Shown in pieces: positions 7,448-16,257 of a stretch of DNA of 53,143 bases (positions are counted from its first letter, which is position 1; each line of letters begins with the position of its first letter). The notes below the pieces were generated by a model. That model saw only the letters and a list, made by a program, of their open reading frames with translations. It made no database searches and was not told where the DNA came from. The translations under genes and the position numbers were made by a program. This DNA is from Deltaproteobacteria bacterium. GTDB taxonomy: Bacteria > Desulfobacterota > DSM-4660 > Desulfatiglandales > Desulfatiglandaceae. The stretch lies in the NCBI GenBank assembly GCA_019310785.1, contig JAFDDR010000008.1:1-53143 (forward strand). Reading direction: 5' to 3'.

Positions 7448-8638
7448 ATGAGTGAAAATAATGAAACAAGCGTGATGGGCGGCATCCTGAAGCGGGCTTA
7501 TTCGACCGTATTTTATGAAAACTGGCCCATATGGCTTGGGGGCATACTGATAGGCATCATGAGTGTTATCACCTTTGCCTGGGCCAGGCCGTTTGGCGTG
7601 GTAGGTGGATTGAGAAACTGGGCGGACTGGTTTTTCAATCTTATAGGGGTGTACAGCCATGCCCCGCTCTCACCGCTTATCTCCACAAATTCCATCCTGA
7701 CCCTCGGACTGCTCTGGGGGGCTTTTGGGGCCGCCCTCATGTCCAAGCAATTTGCCATTCGCATGGCCCCGGGCCGTGAACTGATAAAAGGGATCGTGGG
7801 CGGCTCTCTCCTGGGCATAGGTTCAGCAATGGCCGGGGGATGCAATGTGGGAGGCTTTTATATAGCCACGAGCGCCCTTTCATTTTCAGGGCTTGCCATG
7901 ATGGTGGGTCTCATTGTGGGTGCCTACTTAGGTCTTCGCTATCTGTACTGGGAAATGATGAACCTTCCCCATAAGCCCCCCAAAGCAGGGACCGGCAAAA
8001 AGGGACCTAATCTGCTTGTGACAGAACCATACATAGGCGCTGCCGTATTCCTGGCCGCCATTGTCGCTGCCTTGATTTACGTTTCAGAGGCATATGCACG
8101 GGTCGGAGGCCTGCTCCTTTGCGGGATAACTTTTGGCGTGATAATCCAGAGGACCCGTTTCTGTTTTGTAAGATGCTTCAGGGATCCCTTCATGACCGGA
8201 GAAGGGGACATGGTAAGGGCAGTGACCTACAGCATTATAATCAGCATCTTAGGTTTTGCCGCCCTTAAATGGACCGGGCTGAGAGGGGAAGAGGTTTATG
8301 TCACACAGACCTTCTGGTTCGGGAGCCTGGTGGGAGGCATCATCTTCGGGTTCGGCATGCTGATTGCCGGTGGCTGCGGGACCGGTTCCGTGTGGAGGGC
8401 CGGTGAGGGGCACATCAAACTCATGGTGGTTGTGGCCTGCTTTGCCCTGACCAACTCCTTGTTCAAGGCGCTGATCAAATCCTCAGAGGGCTTCAAGGCA
8501 TTGATAGGCAACAGGGTATTTCTGCCCGATTTTTTGACCTACAAATGGACCATAGTTATCCTGGTAGCAATTTTTGCCGCCTATGCCTTAATAGCTACCT
8601 GGAATGAAGAGACGGATAAGTTTACAGTTGAGATGTAA
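7448..8638 (+). CDS. YeeE/YedE-family sulfur (thiosulfate or selenium) transporter
   Basis: 396 residues, strongly hydrophobic with about nine to ten membrane segments in two homologous halves. The family's conserved Gly/Cys motifs are present: GGCNVGGFY in the first half, RTRFCFVRCFRD near the middle, and GGCGTGSVWR in the second half. TsuA (YeeE) imports thiosulfate through such a cysteine relay, and YedE homologues have been tied by comparative genomics to selenium use. It is the last gene of the locus and is followed by a strong terminator. Next to a Sec-containing rhodanese, either sulfane sulfur or selenium uptake is possible. The family is certain; the substrate is not. Confidence 0.9.
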   Translation: MSENNETSVMGGILKRAYSTVFYENWPIWLGGILIGIMSVITFAWARPFGVVGGLRNWADWFFNLIGVYSHAPLSPLISTNSILTLGLLWGAFGAALMSKQFAIRMAPGRELIKGIVGGSLLGIGSAMAGGCNVGGFYIATSALSFSGLAMMVGLIVGAYLGLRYLYWEMMNLPHKPPKAGTGKKGPNLLVTEPYIGAAVFLAAIVAALIYVSEAYARVGGLLLCGITFGVIIQRTRFCFVRCFRDPFMTGEGDMVRAVTYSIIISILGFAALKWTGLRGEEVYVTQTFWFGSLVGGIIFGFGMLIAGGCGTGSVWRAGEGHIKLMVVVACFALTNSLFKALIKSSEGFKALIGNRVFLPDFLTYKWTIVILVAIFAAYALIATWNEETDKFTVEM

Positions 8639-8659
8639 AGAAAAGTGACTAATTAACTA

Positions 8660-8693
8660 AATCCATGCCCACCGGCATGGATTCCTTTTTTTT
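8660..8693 (+). terminator. Rho-independent terminator of the sulfur locus
   Basis: A perfect 10-bp stem, AATCCATGCC (8660-8669) with GGCATGGATT (8674-8683), loop CACC, followed by CC and eight T (8686-8693). It ends the transcript from the hdr/rhodanese/transporter genes 22 bp after the transporter stop. Confidence 0.92.
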
Positions 8694-8841
8694 CTGACCC
8701 CTGTACCAGCCAGAGATTTCTCAACCGCTTAAATCCGGTATCGATCAATTCCGATAAGGAACTTCTTGACCACTGTGTTGAGATAGAACAATATAGAGCG
8801 TACAATCCTATAACACAAAAAAACAACGTGAGGTGCCAATT

Positions 8842-9789
8842 ATGAGCGATAATAACTCAATATCATCAGAGGGGCATGATCTGGTCATTATCGGAGCGGG
8901 TCCGGCCGGCCTGACCGCCGGGATCTATGCGGCCCGGGACAAACACGATGTGGTGCTGTTAGAAAAACTGAGTCCCGGTGGCCAGGTGCTCACCACGGAC
9001 TTTGTAGAAAATTATCCCGGCTTTCCCGAGGGGATCAGCGGGTTTGAACTCATGGACCACATAAAAAAACAGGCGGAACGGTTTGGTCTGACTATTGTCA
9101 GCCACGAGGTGCAGGGGGTTGATTTTACAGGCCCCGTAAAGCGCCTATCTCTTGATTCAGGGCCAATGAATGCTCGCTGTATAATTGTGGCCACAGGTGC
9201 TCAACCACGTAAAATAGGCATAGAAGGAGAAGCTCTGCTCACGGGGAAGGGCGTCTCATACTGTGGCACCTGTGATGGGCCTTTTTACAGGGAAGCGATC
9301 GTTGCAGTGATCGGTGGAGGTGATACCGCTGTACAAGAGGCTGTTTTTCTTACACGTTTTGCCAGTAAGGTCTATGTCATCCACCGGCGGGACGAATTAC
9401 GGGCCACCAAGATCATCCAGGAAAGGGCCTTTGCAAATGAAAAGGTCGAATTTATCTGGGATACGGTGCCCATCCGTATTGAAGGCGAAACCGGAGTGGA
9501 AAGGCTGCGCCTGCAAAACGTCAAGACCAGGGAAGAAAGCTCCCTAAAGGTGGAAGGGGTTTTTGTGTTGGTGGGGACCCGGCCGGTGACTGAATTCCTC
9601 AATAAGGCAGTTGCCCTGGATGAACAGGGTTTTATCAAGGTCAACCGCAGGCAGGAGACCAGTGTGCCCGGGATTTTTGCCGCCGGTGACGTGACCAGTG
9701 AAAACCCTCGTCAGATCGCCACCGCAGTCGGCGAAGGGACCTCGGCTGCTCTCTATGCGGAAAAATACCTCGAAGCCCAGGAGGGGTAA
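8842..9789 (+). CDS. trxB: Thioredoxin reductase
   Basis: 315 residues from the ATG at 8842; a GTG at 8833 overlaps the GAGG ribosome site and is rejected. The FAD motif GAGPAGLTAG is at residues 18-27. The redox pair is C141-G-T-C144 (YCGTCDGPFYR; the usual form is CATC). The NAD(P)H motif GGGDTAVQEA lies near residue 157, and the C-terminal FAD motif GIFAAGDVTSENPRQI is intact. Length is normal for the family. It reduces thioredoxin with NADPH or NADH in the cytoplasm, and two thioredoxin genes lie downstream in the window. It stands alone between a terminator and a convergent regulator gene. Confidence 0.95.
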   Translation: MSDNNSISSEGHDLVIIGAGPAGLTAGIYAARDKHDVVLLEKLSPGGQVLTTDFVENYPGFPEGISGFELMDHIKKQAERFGLTIVSHEVQGVDFTGPVKRLSLDSGPMNARCIIVATGAQPRKIGIEGEALLTGKGVSYCGTCDGPFYREAIVAVIGGGDTAVQEAVFLTRFASKVYVIHRRDELRATKIIQERAFANEKVEFIWDTVPIRIEGETGVERLRLQNVKTREESSLKVEGVFVLVGTRPVTEFLNKAVALDEQGFIKVNRRQETSVPGIFAAGDVTSENPRQIATAVGEGTSAALYAEKYLEAQEG

Positions 9790-9819
9790 CAGGAAGGCGT
9801 TGTTTTGTCCGGGATCAGG

Positions 9820-10134
9820 CCCATAGCCGTCAGGCTAATCTAAAACCCAATTGAGAGATGACAAGTTCGAGGTCTAAATTCCAAATTACAAGCACCAAAT
9901 TTCAAACAATATCCAAATCTCATATACCAATGACCAAAACAATACAGAGCCATAATAGCTCAATAGTAGCGGTTGTTATCCAAAGATGTCCACATAAATT
10001 CGGATTCCCCAAAATATTGAGGTGATAAGGCGCGTTTTGATATTGTAATTTGGAATTTATTTGGGATTTGTGATTTAGGATTTGTGATTTATTTAGTATT
10101 CCGCTTTGGTTATCTTTAGCCTGACGGCTATGGG
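9820..10134. repeat. Nested inverted-repeat element (copy 1)
   Basis: An 18-bp perfect inverted repeat, cccatagccgtcaggcta at 9820-9837 and its complement at 10117-10134, encloses a second perfect 16-bp inverted repeat, aaattccaaattacaa at 9876-9891 and its complement at 10043-10058. The inside is AT-rich, with many short ATTTG/CAAAT words and no reading frame. The right end stops one base before the stop codon of the convergent regulator gene. This looks like a non-coding mobile element (MITE-like). A related AT-rich copy is at 17112-17331. Confidence 0.65.
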
Positions 10135-10135
10135 A

Positions 10136-11542
10136 TTAGGCCGGTCCTTTAAGCGGAATATCCCACTTCTTCATATATTTCCATATTGCCGTTCTGCTCA
10201 GTCCCACCCGTCTGCCCACCTCGGCCTTGTTCCAATCGCATTCATGCAGGATCTCAACCAGAATGTCACGGGAAAGTTTTTTTCCTGGAGAACGGCTGTT
10301 TTGGGCTGAAAGGGGCGCTTTCAGGGCAACGGGTCGATACTCGAATTGCCGTATTTCAACGGGCAGGTCAAAGATATCGATATCCTTGTCAGTACAAAGT
10401 ACAAAGGCATGTTCAATCGCATTTTCCAGCTCACGCACGTTTCCGGGCCAGGTGTAATCCATCAGGATCCTCATTGTAGACTGCGAAACGCCTTTAATCC
10501 GTTTGCCTGTTTTTACATTCAGGATATCAATGAAATGGCTTATCAGAATAGGAATATCTTCTTTCCTTGTTCGTAAGGGGGGTATATTGATCGGAAACAC
10601 CTTGAGCCGATAGTACAGGTCCTCACGGAAGTTACCGTTATTGACAAGGTCATACAGATCCTTGTTCGTCGCTGCAATAATTCTGATATCGATTTTACGC
10701 TTTTTAGATTCTCCGACCCGCTCGATTTCCCGTTCCTGCAGCACACGAAGAAGCTTAACCTGAATAAAAGGATTTATTTCACCGATCTCGTCTAAGAATA
10801 TGGTCCCGCCATCAGCTTCCTCAAAACGACCGGCCCGGTCACGAACCGCCCCGGTAAAAGCTCCTTTCACATGGCCGAATAATTCGCTCTCTAACAGCGA
10901 TTCTGAAAGTGCGTTGCAGCTCACAGTGACAAATGGCATATTGTATCGATCACTGTTGTAGTGAATAGCCCCGGCAACCAACTCTTTACCGGTGCCGCTT
11001 TCACCCTGTAGAAGCACGGTTGCTTCACTTGCAGCCGCCGCTTTTATTGCCGAAAATACCTGCTGCATGGCATGGCTCTTACCTATGATGTTGTCAAACT
11101 TGTGGATTTCACCTAACCGGCGATTGGCCTCTTCTGCCTTACGCCGGGCCTTTTTCAGTTCTGTCAGGTCAGTAACGGTCTCGACAACACCCCTTACCAG
11201 GTTATCTTCATCCCTTACCAGTCTTGCATTTTTTACAACCGGAATATCATGGCCCTCTTTGTGACGTAAAAAGCACTCCCCGGAATCAACAGAGCCACGT
11301 GTGTAAATCCCGCATTCGTTAATGCCTGTGGGACAGCTTCTGGAAAAGCAGCGGGTGAAATTCAGCATCATGCAGCTTTTACCTATAGCCTCTTCGGCGG
11401 TGTAACCGGTGATATGTTCCATTGATATGTTCCATGATGTTATTTTTCCTTTGTCATCAAGGGTAAAAACACCATCAGCCATTGATTCCAACAGTAAATT
11501 CGCAAAGTAGGGATCAAATACGTTCCTGTTCTTCTCTTGCAT
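10136..11542 (-). CDS. PAS-domain sigma-54-dependent transcription activator
   Basis: 468 residues. The N-terminal PAS domain (about 14-130) includes a Cys-rich loop ([20 protein letters not shown]), a possible metal or redox sensing site. The AAA+ domain (about 150-380) has Walker A GESGTGKE, the sigma-54 contact loop GAFTGA, Walker [12 protein letters not shown] and the arginine-finger segment. The C-terminus is a Fis-type helix-turn-helix ([20 protein letters not shown]). There is no receiver domain, so it senses its signal directly. It is transcribed convergently toward trxB and away from the thioredoxin gene at 12034. A second activator of the same build is at 25636-27024, and rpoN is in the window. 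The target genes are unknown. Confidence 0.93.
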   Translation of the reverse strand: MQEKNRNVFDPYFANLLLESMADGVFTLDDKGKITSWNISMEHITGYTAEEAIGKSCMMLNFTRCFSRSCPTGINECGIYTRGSVDSGECFLRHKEGHDIPVVKNARLVRDEDNLVRGVVETVTDLTELKKARRKAEEANRRLGEIHKFDNIIGKSHAMQQVFSAIKAAAASEATVLLQGESGTGKELVAGAIHYNSDRYNMPFVTVSCNALSESLLESELFGHVKGAFTGAVRDRAGRFEEADGGTIFLDEIGEINPFIQVKLLRVLQEREIERVGESKKRKIDIRIIAATNKDLYDLVNNGNFREDLYYRLKVFPINIPPLRTRKEDIPILISHFIDILNVKTGKRIKGVSQSTMRILMDYTWPGNVRELENAIEHAFVLCTDKDIDIFDLPVEIRQFEYRPVALKAPLSAQNSRSPGKKLSRDILVEILHECDWNKAEVGRRVGLSRTAIWKYMKKWDIPLKGPA

Positions 11543-12033
11543 AGCGCAAATCTACCTTTTTGCCTTTTTCAGGGTTTCGCCTAACCGTTACTGTAACGCA
11601 ATAAAGCGTTCCCTGACATTATAGGTAACGCCGTATCCATTTGTCAAACAGTTTGGATTTTTCCTTAGCTGGATAATAATTATTTTTATCATGCCTCAAT
11701 TTCATTTAACATTCCGGCCTGTTATGCCTCGGGCAGACTGGGCAGCTATGCCGAAAACAAAATCGCTGAACTAAGTGGCATGATTATTGAGTATAGATTT
11801 AAGTTATAAAATCGCTTTTGCGATTTTATGAAACGCGGCTACGCCGCTTAAAAAATGGGTGACATTTTAGCCTTTTGAAAAATTCCTCACTCCTGCAATA
11901 GGCTAAAGTGTTACAGACATTTGCACTTATCAACGTATTTTACCTTTGTTAACAGGCAGTTAGTGCCTTTCAACCGCGAACCGTGAACGGTGAACCGATT
12001 AACCCGGGTTGTAAGTGTAAGGAAGTAAATAGA
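11543..12033. other. 490-bp intergenic region with three hairpins, no gene
   Basis: No reading frame is supported. A perfect 10-bp hairpin with loop TTTT lies at 11806-11829 (ATAAAATCGC and its complement), followed by a GCGGC-TAC-GCCGC hairpin at 11835-11847 and then the 42-nt element described separately at 11866-11907. At 11776-11791 TGGCATGATTATTGAG resembles a sigma-54 promoter but has GA instead of GC at -12, so it is not called. Confidence 0.6.
11866..11907. repeat. 42-nt hairpin element, copy 1 of a covarying pair
   Basis: TTTAGCC (11866-11872) pairs with GGCTAAA (11901-11907) around a 28-nt loop containing TTTGAAAAAT, CCTCAC and CCTGCAA. A second element of exactly the same length is at 36185-36226, with stem TTTAGCT/AGCTAAA, so the closing C-G pair is replaced by T-A. 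It lies 126 bp before a thioredoxin start. It may be a structured RNA, a protein-binding site or a dispersed repeat. Confidence 0.55.
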
Positions 12034-12351
12034 ATGGAGGTAAAAGAGATACGGTCCGCAGGGGAATTTGAAACGGCGATCATCCGTGGGGTTACGCTTA
12101 TGGATTTCAACGCTCCCTGGTGTGCGCCGTGTCACTCCCAGGAACCAATTATTGAAAAACTGGCCGGACAATTTCAGGGGAAGGCGTCCATTGTCGCCAT
12201 GAACGTTGATGAGAACCAGGACGTGGCAATGAGGTTAGGGATATATGGTATTCCCACCATAATTATTTTTAAAAACAGTAGAGAGGTACAGCGTTTTGTG
12301 GGGCTTCAGCCGGAAGCCACACTTTCCGAGGCTCTTGAAAAATTGCTGTAA
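12034..12351 (+). CDS. Thioredoxin-like protein
   Basis: 105 residues from the ATG at 12034, with AAGGAAG about 9 bp upstream; in-frame upstream codons lack a ribosome site. The active site is C30-A-P-C33 (APWCAPCHSQEP), with the thioredoxin cis-Pro region IYGIPTIIIFK. WCAPC rather than WCGPC is common in anaerobes and shifts the redox potential. No signal peptide is seen, so it is cytoplasmic. It is likely a partner of the thioredoxin reductase at 8842. It is more divergent than the second thioredoxin at 16258. Confidence 0.9.
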   Translation: MEVKEIRSAGEFETAIIRGVTLMDFNAPWCAPCHSQEPIIEKLAGQFQGKASIVAMNVDENQDVAMRLGIYGIPTIIIFKNSREVQRFVGLQPEATLSEALEKLL

Positions 12352-12745
12352 CAATGAATTGAAAAAATAATTCAGCCGTCTATTTTTTTGGACAGGATTA
12401 ACAGGATGGACTGGATTAATTTTATCCAGTAAATCATAAGATAGATCCTGTTTTTGAGGAACTTTGCTGTTAGCATTGTAGTTTTGTAAAAAGGCATTTC
12501 ATCAGTCATTACTTCGCTACTCTCGCAATGACTGCATAGGAGACTTTTAACGAAGGTAGTAATATTGTTTGTATAATAAAAACTATATGAATTTGCCCAA
12601 CTATGGCCTGAAATATCTGGGAGAATATGTATTCATTTAACACAGGATTATGATTATGGATGCACGGGACAAAAAATCTTGTTTATCCTGTAATCCCGTC
12701 TAAAAGTTTTTTAATAGGTGAACTATTACAAAAAGGAGATCAACC
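12352..12745. other. 394-bp intergenic region with GGACAGGATTAACAGGAT-type repeats
   Basis: Contains GGACAGGATTAACAGGATG and related words (about 12390-12425), a CTGGAT/ATCCAG hairpin just after them, and a partly complementary stretch near 12640-12700 (CACAGGATTATGATTATGGA; TTATCCTGTAATCCCGTC). These are commonly seen dispersed bacterial repeats. No gene is supported. An AAAAGGAGATC ribosome site for the next gene is at its end. Confidence 0.5.
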
Positions 12746-14656
12746 ATGAAAAGGATGTTCAACACATTTAGTTTGGGTAATCTGGATATTGTGAATCGAT
12801 TTGTCTTCCCCCCGATTAAATTAGGCTATGGCAACCCCGACGGCACTGTGACGGACCGCCAGTTAACTTTTTATAAACAGATCGCGAAAAAGGGACCGGG
12901 GCTAATTATTATTGAGCCTGTTTCCGTCACGGCTGGCGGCAGGGAACACCCTAAACAACCATGCGTCCATCTCCCGGAGAGCGTAACGGAACTCAAGAAA
13001 ATTGCCGATGTTATACACGGAGAAGGTCGCCTTGCCTGCCTTCACCTGAATCATGCCGGAGCAGCAGCCAACCCTAAAATTATCGGGGGGAAACCGAAGG
13101 CTCCTTCAACAATTACTTGCCCTACAACAGGCCAGGACTCCGACCCTCTAAGCAGAGAGGAGATTAAGACGATCGTTTTCGGATACCGTGATGCAGCCAA
13201 AAAGGGCGTGGAAGCAGGCTTCGACCTGGTTGAGATCCAGGCCGGTCACGGCTACCTGGTATCCCAGTTTCTCAATAGCAAAATCAACAACCGCGATGAT
13301 CTCTACGGTGAGGACCGGTTGCTTTTCGCGAGAGAAGTACTGTCAGCCGTTCGCGTAGGTGCCCCGGCCATCCCATTGATTGTGCGGATTTCCGGTAACG
13401 AGATGTCGCCGGACCTTGGCATAACCCAGGAAGACCTTATTCCCCTCCTCAAACTGGTCGAAGAAGTTGGAATCAGCGCCATACACATGGGCATGGGAAA
13501 TTCCTGCTTCAGCCCTCCATGGTATTTTCACCATACCAGCCTCCCGGATAAGCCTCAGATGGATGCCTTAGCCTGGGTGCGTGAGCACACCACGCTTCCT
13601 CTGATTGTTGCAGGCAGGATGGGCAGGAAGGAAAAGGTCCAGCAAATCCTGGATAATGGATTAGCCGATATTGTGGCACTCGGAAGACCGCTTATTGCCG
13701 ACCCCGATCTCGTGGAAAAATGGCAGACGGGAATGGATGAGGAGGTCATGTATTGCGGCTATTGCCTTCAGGGATGCCTCCATCGCCTGAAAAATGGGGA
13801 GCCATTAGGATGCAATCTAAATCCGGAGATAGGCCTGCCTCCATTGGGAAAAGCTGCAAAGCCTTTGAAAATGTTAATCGCAGGAGGAGGGCCCGCGGGC
13901 ATGAGTACGGCCCTGTATATGACCAGACGCGGTCACCAGGTTACCTTAGCCGAGAAAGCGGATCATTTAGGCGGACAATTTGCCATCGCATGGCAGGCCC
14001 CAGGAAAGGAAAAAATGAAACAGGGGCTGGATACTATCGAACGCTCTGTGAAGGCGACTGAGGCTTCTATCCTTATGAACAGGTCCGTTGACGCAGCCCT
14101 TATTCAGGAGGTTCAGCCGGACCTTCTTGTCTGGGCCACCGGAGCGGTTCAGAATATCCCGGAGATCAAAGGCCTTGATAATCAGTATGTCATGACTGCC
14201 ATAGAGTACTTCCAGGAGGAAAAGGGGGTAAAAGGGCCGAGGGTACTGGTTATCGGGGCCGGAAGAGCCGGAATCGAGATCGCCGAGAAATTAGGAAAGG
14301 AAGGGTATGAAGTAGTCGCCACAAAACGGACAGATCCCATAGGAAGCATGATGGAGATGATCACAAAAAAACTGGCCTTAATGAGGATTGGACAGATGGA
14401 CAAGGTGACCCTGATGCCCCATACAACGGTTAAAGAGTTCAAGCCTGACAGCGTTGAGGTTGAAAAGGATGGGGAGGGCATAATTCTGGAACCATTCCGG
14501 ACGGTCATCCTGTCTTCCGGCATGCTATCAGCAGCGGAACCCGATGAGGAGATCGTAAACGCTGTCCCCAAGACGGAAATCATCGGAGACGCCCGGGAGG
14601 TTAAGGACATTTTTAACGCCATCCATGCGGGGTATGATCTTGCACTCAAGTATTGA
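12746..14656 (+). CDS. NADH:flavin oxidoreductase / 2,4-dienoyl-CoA reductase family (FadH-like)
   Basis: 636 residues, normal for the FadH/trimethylamine-dehydrogenase class. Residues 1-330 form an FMN TIM barrel of the Old Yellow Enzyme type, with the His-containing HAGAAANP motif (usually HAGR) and GHGYLVSQFLN. A [4Fe-4S] site follows: CGYCLQGC and then GCNLNP near residues 335-360. The C-terminal half has a FAD motif (LIAGGGPAGMSTALY) and a second nucleotide-binding motif (VLVIGAGRAGIEIAEKLG). Such enzymes reduce activated C=C bonds or oxidise amines. A DUF1638 gene follows after about 50 bp, presumably in the same operon. The true substrate cannot be read from the sequence. Confidence 0.9.
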   Translation: MKRMFNTFSLGNLDIVNRFVFPPIKLGYGNPDGTVTDRQLTFYKQIAKKGPGLIIIEPVSVTAGGREHPKQPCVHLPESVTELKKIADVIHGEGRLACLHLNHAGAAANPKIIGGKPKAPSTITCPTTGQDSDPLSREEIKTIVFGYRDAAKKGVEAGFDLVEIQAGHGYLVSQFLNSKINNRDDLYGEDRLLFAREVLSAVRVGAPAIPLIVRISGNEMSPDLGITQEDLIPLLKLVEEVGISAIHMGMGNSCFSPPWYFHHTSLPDKPQMDALAWVREHTTLPLIVAGRMGRKEKVQQILDNGLADIVALGRPLIADPDLVEKWQTGMDEEVMYCGYCLQGCLHRLKNGEPLGCNLNPEIGLPPLGKAAKPLKMLIAGGGPAGMSTALYMTRRGHQVTLAEKADHLGGQFAIAWQAPGKEKMKQGLDTIERSVKATEASILMNRSVDAALIQEVQPDLLVWATGAVQNIPEIKGLDNQYVMTAIEYFQEEKGVKGPRVLVIGAGRAGIEIAEKLGKEGYEVVATKRTDPIGSMMEMITKKLALMRIGQMDKVTLMPHTTVKEFKPDSVEVEKDGEGIILEPFRTVILSSGMLSAAEPDEEIVNAVPKTEIIGDAREVKDIFNAIHAGYDLALKY

Positions 14657-14709
14657 AGGCCGGAGAAAGCTAAAATCTTATTTCCCATAAAATAATAAGG
14701 AGGTTGCGA

Positions 14710-15366
14710 ATGGACAAAATATCCTTTGCTGATATTGCCATTGTTTCCTGTGGCACCTTAAACCTGGAACTCAGTCATATGAAAAAGGAAGGTTTTCTTG
14801 ATGCAAAAAAGATCTATTACACAAAGCCAGGGCTCCACCAGGACTGCTATGAACTTGAACGGCAACTCATACAGCGGATAAATATGGCCAAGGAAAAGGC
14901 GGACAAGGTAATCGTGGTCTATGGGGGTAAATTCTGCTACGTTAATGTGGATGAGCCCACACGCATCATGCAAAAAATCATTGAAGAGCAGGGTCCAGGT
15001 GTTGGGAGAGTACAGGCCACACACTGTATGGACATGATAGCCAGCGAAGCAGAACGCGAACAGATCGCCCAGGAACTTGTGGGTGGGGAAAAGGTCTGGT
15101 GGATGACACCCGGTTGGATAGAATACCGGCACCAGGTGTTTGAAGGATGGGACCAGGGCATTGCCAACGAAAACTTCCCCAAACACACGGGAGGGGCCAT
15201 AGTTCTTGATGGTATCGGTTATGTCGATCAGTATATGGCGGAGCGTCCGGAAGAGTTTTTGGAGTACTCAGACTGGATGCAGATCCCAATTCAGGGGTAT
15301 GCAGTTACGCTTGACCGTTTCAAATCGCTTTTGTCAGAGCAGGCAAGGATGCTCCTTGAGAGATAA
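14710..15366 (+). CDS. DUF1638-family protein
   Basis: 218 residues from the ATG at 14710, with a perfect AAGGAGG 6 bp upstream. The pattern IVSCGTLNLEL, VIVVYGGKFCYVNVDEP, ATHCMDMIAS and WWMTPGWIEYR is that of DUF1638 proteins, often found near corrinoid or methyl-transfer genes in anaerobes. No catalytic function has been established that I can name. The Cys of SCG, KFC and HCMD could form a metal site, which is an inference. No signal peptide or membrane span is visible. It is probably co-transcribed with the flavin oxidoreductase before it. Confidence 0.75.
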   Translation: MDKISFADIAIVSCGTLNLELSHMKKEGFLDAKKIYYTKPGLHQDCYELERQLIQRINMAKEKADKVIVVYGGKFCYVNVDEPTRIMQKIIEEQGPGVGRVQATHCMDMIASEAEREQIAQELVGGEKVWWMTPGWIEYRHQVFEGWDQGIANENFPKHTGGAIVLDGIGYVDQYMAERPEEFLEYSDWMQIPIQGYAVTLDRFKSLLSEQARMLLER

Positions 15367-15386
15367 ATAGTAACCCTGAGCGGCGA

Positions 15387-15600
15387 ATCCTGTCGAAGAT
15401 CCCCGCACATAGAGCGGGGAAACCTGTAAACTGCTATGCCGCTTTAATCACTTAGGGTTTAATTCCCCGCCGCTTGCGGAGAGCGGTCATTCCGGCGAAA
15501 GCCGGGATCCAGAAAGCTAAACTGGATGCCGGATCAGGTCCGGCATGACATCTGATACCCCGTAGCTTGCTGCGGGGTAGTTCATCGCAGGACCGAGGTT
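15387..15600. repeat. Cluster of REP-like palindromes
   Basis: Several known-style dispersed repeats are adjacent: CCCCGC-ACATAGA-GCGGGG, then GTCATTCCGGCGAAAGCCGG with a partner ending CCGGCATGAC (about 15488-15550), and a hairpin TACCCCGTAGC...GCTGCGGGGTAGTTCAT at about 15556-15584. The last recurs at 30001-30034. No reading frame is supported between the DUF1638 and NifX-like genes. Confidence 0.65.
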
Positions 15601-15636
15601 TTACCAAAAGATGGCCCTGCATAAAAGGATGAAAAA

Positions 15637-16029
15637 ATGAAAATAGCTATCGGAACCGATGACAAAAAGACTATCCGCAAATGCCACTTCTGTGAAAGCA
15701 GGTATTTTCTGGTTACCGAAATATTGAACGCGCAAATTGTGGGACAAGAGCTTCGGGATAACTCCTATGCTGAAGCCGGGAAAGAAAATCAGGACCAGCC
15801 TGAGCGGGTTATTGCTCTACTTAAAGATTGTGCTATTTTTATGGCGAAAAGCATGGAAGAAAAATCGCTCATAGAGATAAGATCGCGTAATCTTGACTGC
15901 ATTATTACAAGCATTCAAGAAATTGACACAGCAATTTCCTCTTATATTGATGGGCAGATTGAAGAATTTAAATACTTCGATGCGAATACAAAAGATTTAA
16001 TTCCATGTTCGCAGAGGAATTATCTATAA
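15637..16029 (+). CDS. NifX/NafY-type dinitrogenase cofactor family protein
   Basis: 130 residues. The start MKIAIGTDDKKTIRKCHFCESRYFLVTEI matches the NifX-type fold, whose hallmark is MKIAVATDD...HFG...F (the quoted stretch is broken here only by its variation; the key positions are T-D-D and H-F). HF-C replaces the usual HF-G. The C-terminal part is longer and unlike NifX, ending QRNYL. Members bind metal clusters or act in unrelated roles outside nitrogen fixation, and no nif genes are in the window. It stands alone between repeat clusters. The family call is fairly sure; no function is claimed. Confidence 0.65.
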   Translation: MKIAIGTDDKKTIRKCHFCESRYFLVTEILNAQIVGQELRDNSYAEAGKENQDQPERVIALLKDCAIFMAKSMEEKSLIEIRSRNLDCIITSIQEIDTAISSYIDGQIEEFKYFDANTKDLIPCSQRNYL

Positions 16030-16054
16030 TGGCAGCCGTGCGCTGCATTGATAC

Positions 16055-16220
16055 AAATTTGACGGACTCGTAAAAAGTCCGTCAACAGGCCGAGGGCGAG
16101 TAAGCCCCGGCCTGGGGTAAGGGTGGAACCATTTGAATTTATTTCAAATGGCGGGGGAGGGTAGCCCTCCTCCGCCGAGAAAAAAGGCGCGAAGCGACTT
16201 TTTACGAGGTTGTCAAATTT
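16055..16220. repeat. 166-bp MITE-like palindromic element with nested hairpins
   Basis: The 25-bp ends (16055-16079 and 16196-16220) are inverted copies pairing at 22 of 25 positions: AAATTTGAC, a 3-nt mismatch, then CTCGTAAAAAGTC. Inside are further perfect hairpins: CCATTTGAA-TTTAT-TTCAAATGG (16129-16151) and GCGGGGGAGGG...CCCTCCTCCGC (about 16151-16176). There is no coding capacity. It ends 37 bp before the thioredoxin start, so a promoter or RNA structure may lie inside it. The form fits a non-autonomous mobile element. Confidence 0.7.
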
Positions 16221-16257
16221 AAGAAACCTATAAAAATTAAAAGAGGAGGAAAAACAA

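Noticed and set aside
11776-11791. Sigma-54 promoter upstream of the thioredoxin at 12034
   Set aside because: The -12 element has GA instead of GC, and the distance to the gene is about 240 bp with hairpins between.
15637-16029. Part of a nitrogen-fixation cluster
   Set aside because: Only a NifX-like fold is present; no nifH, D, K, E, N or B nearby.
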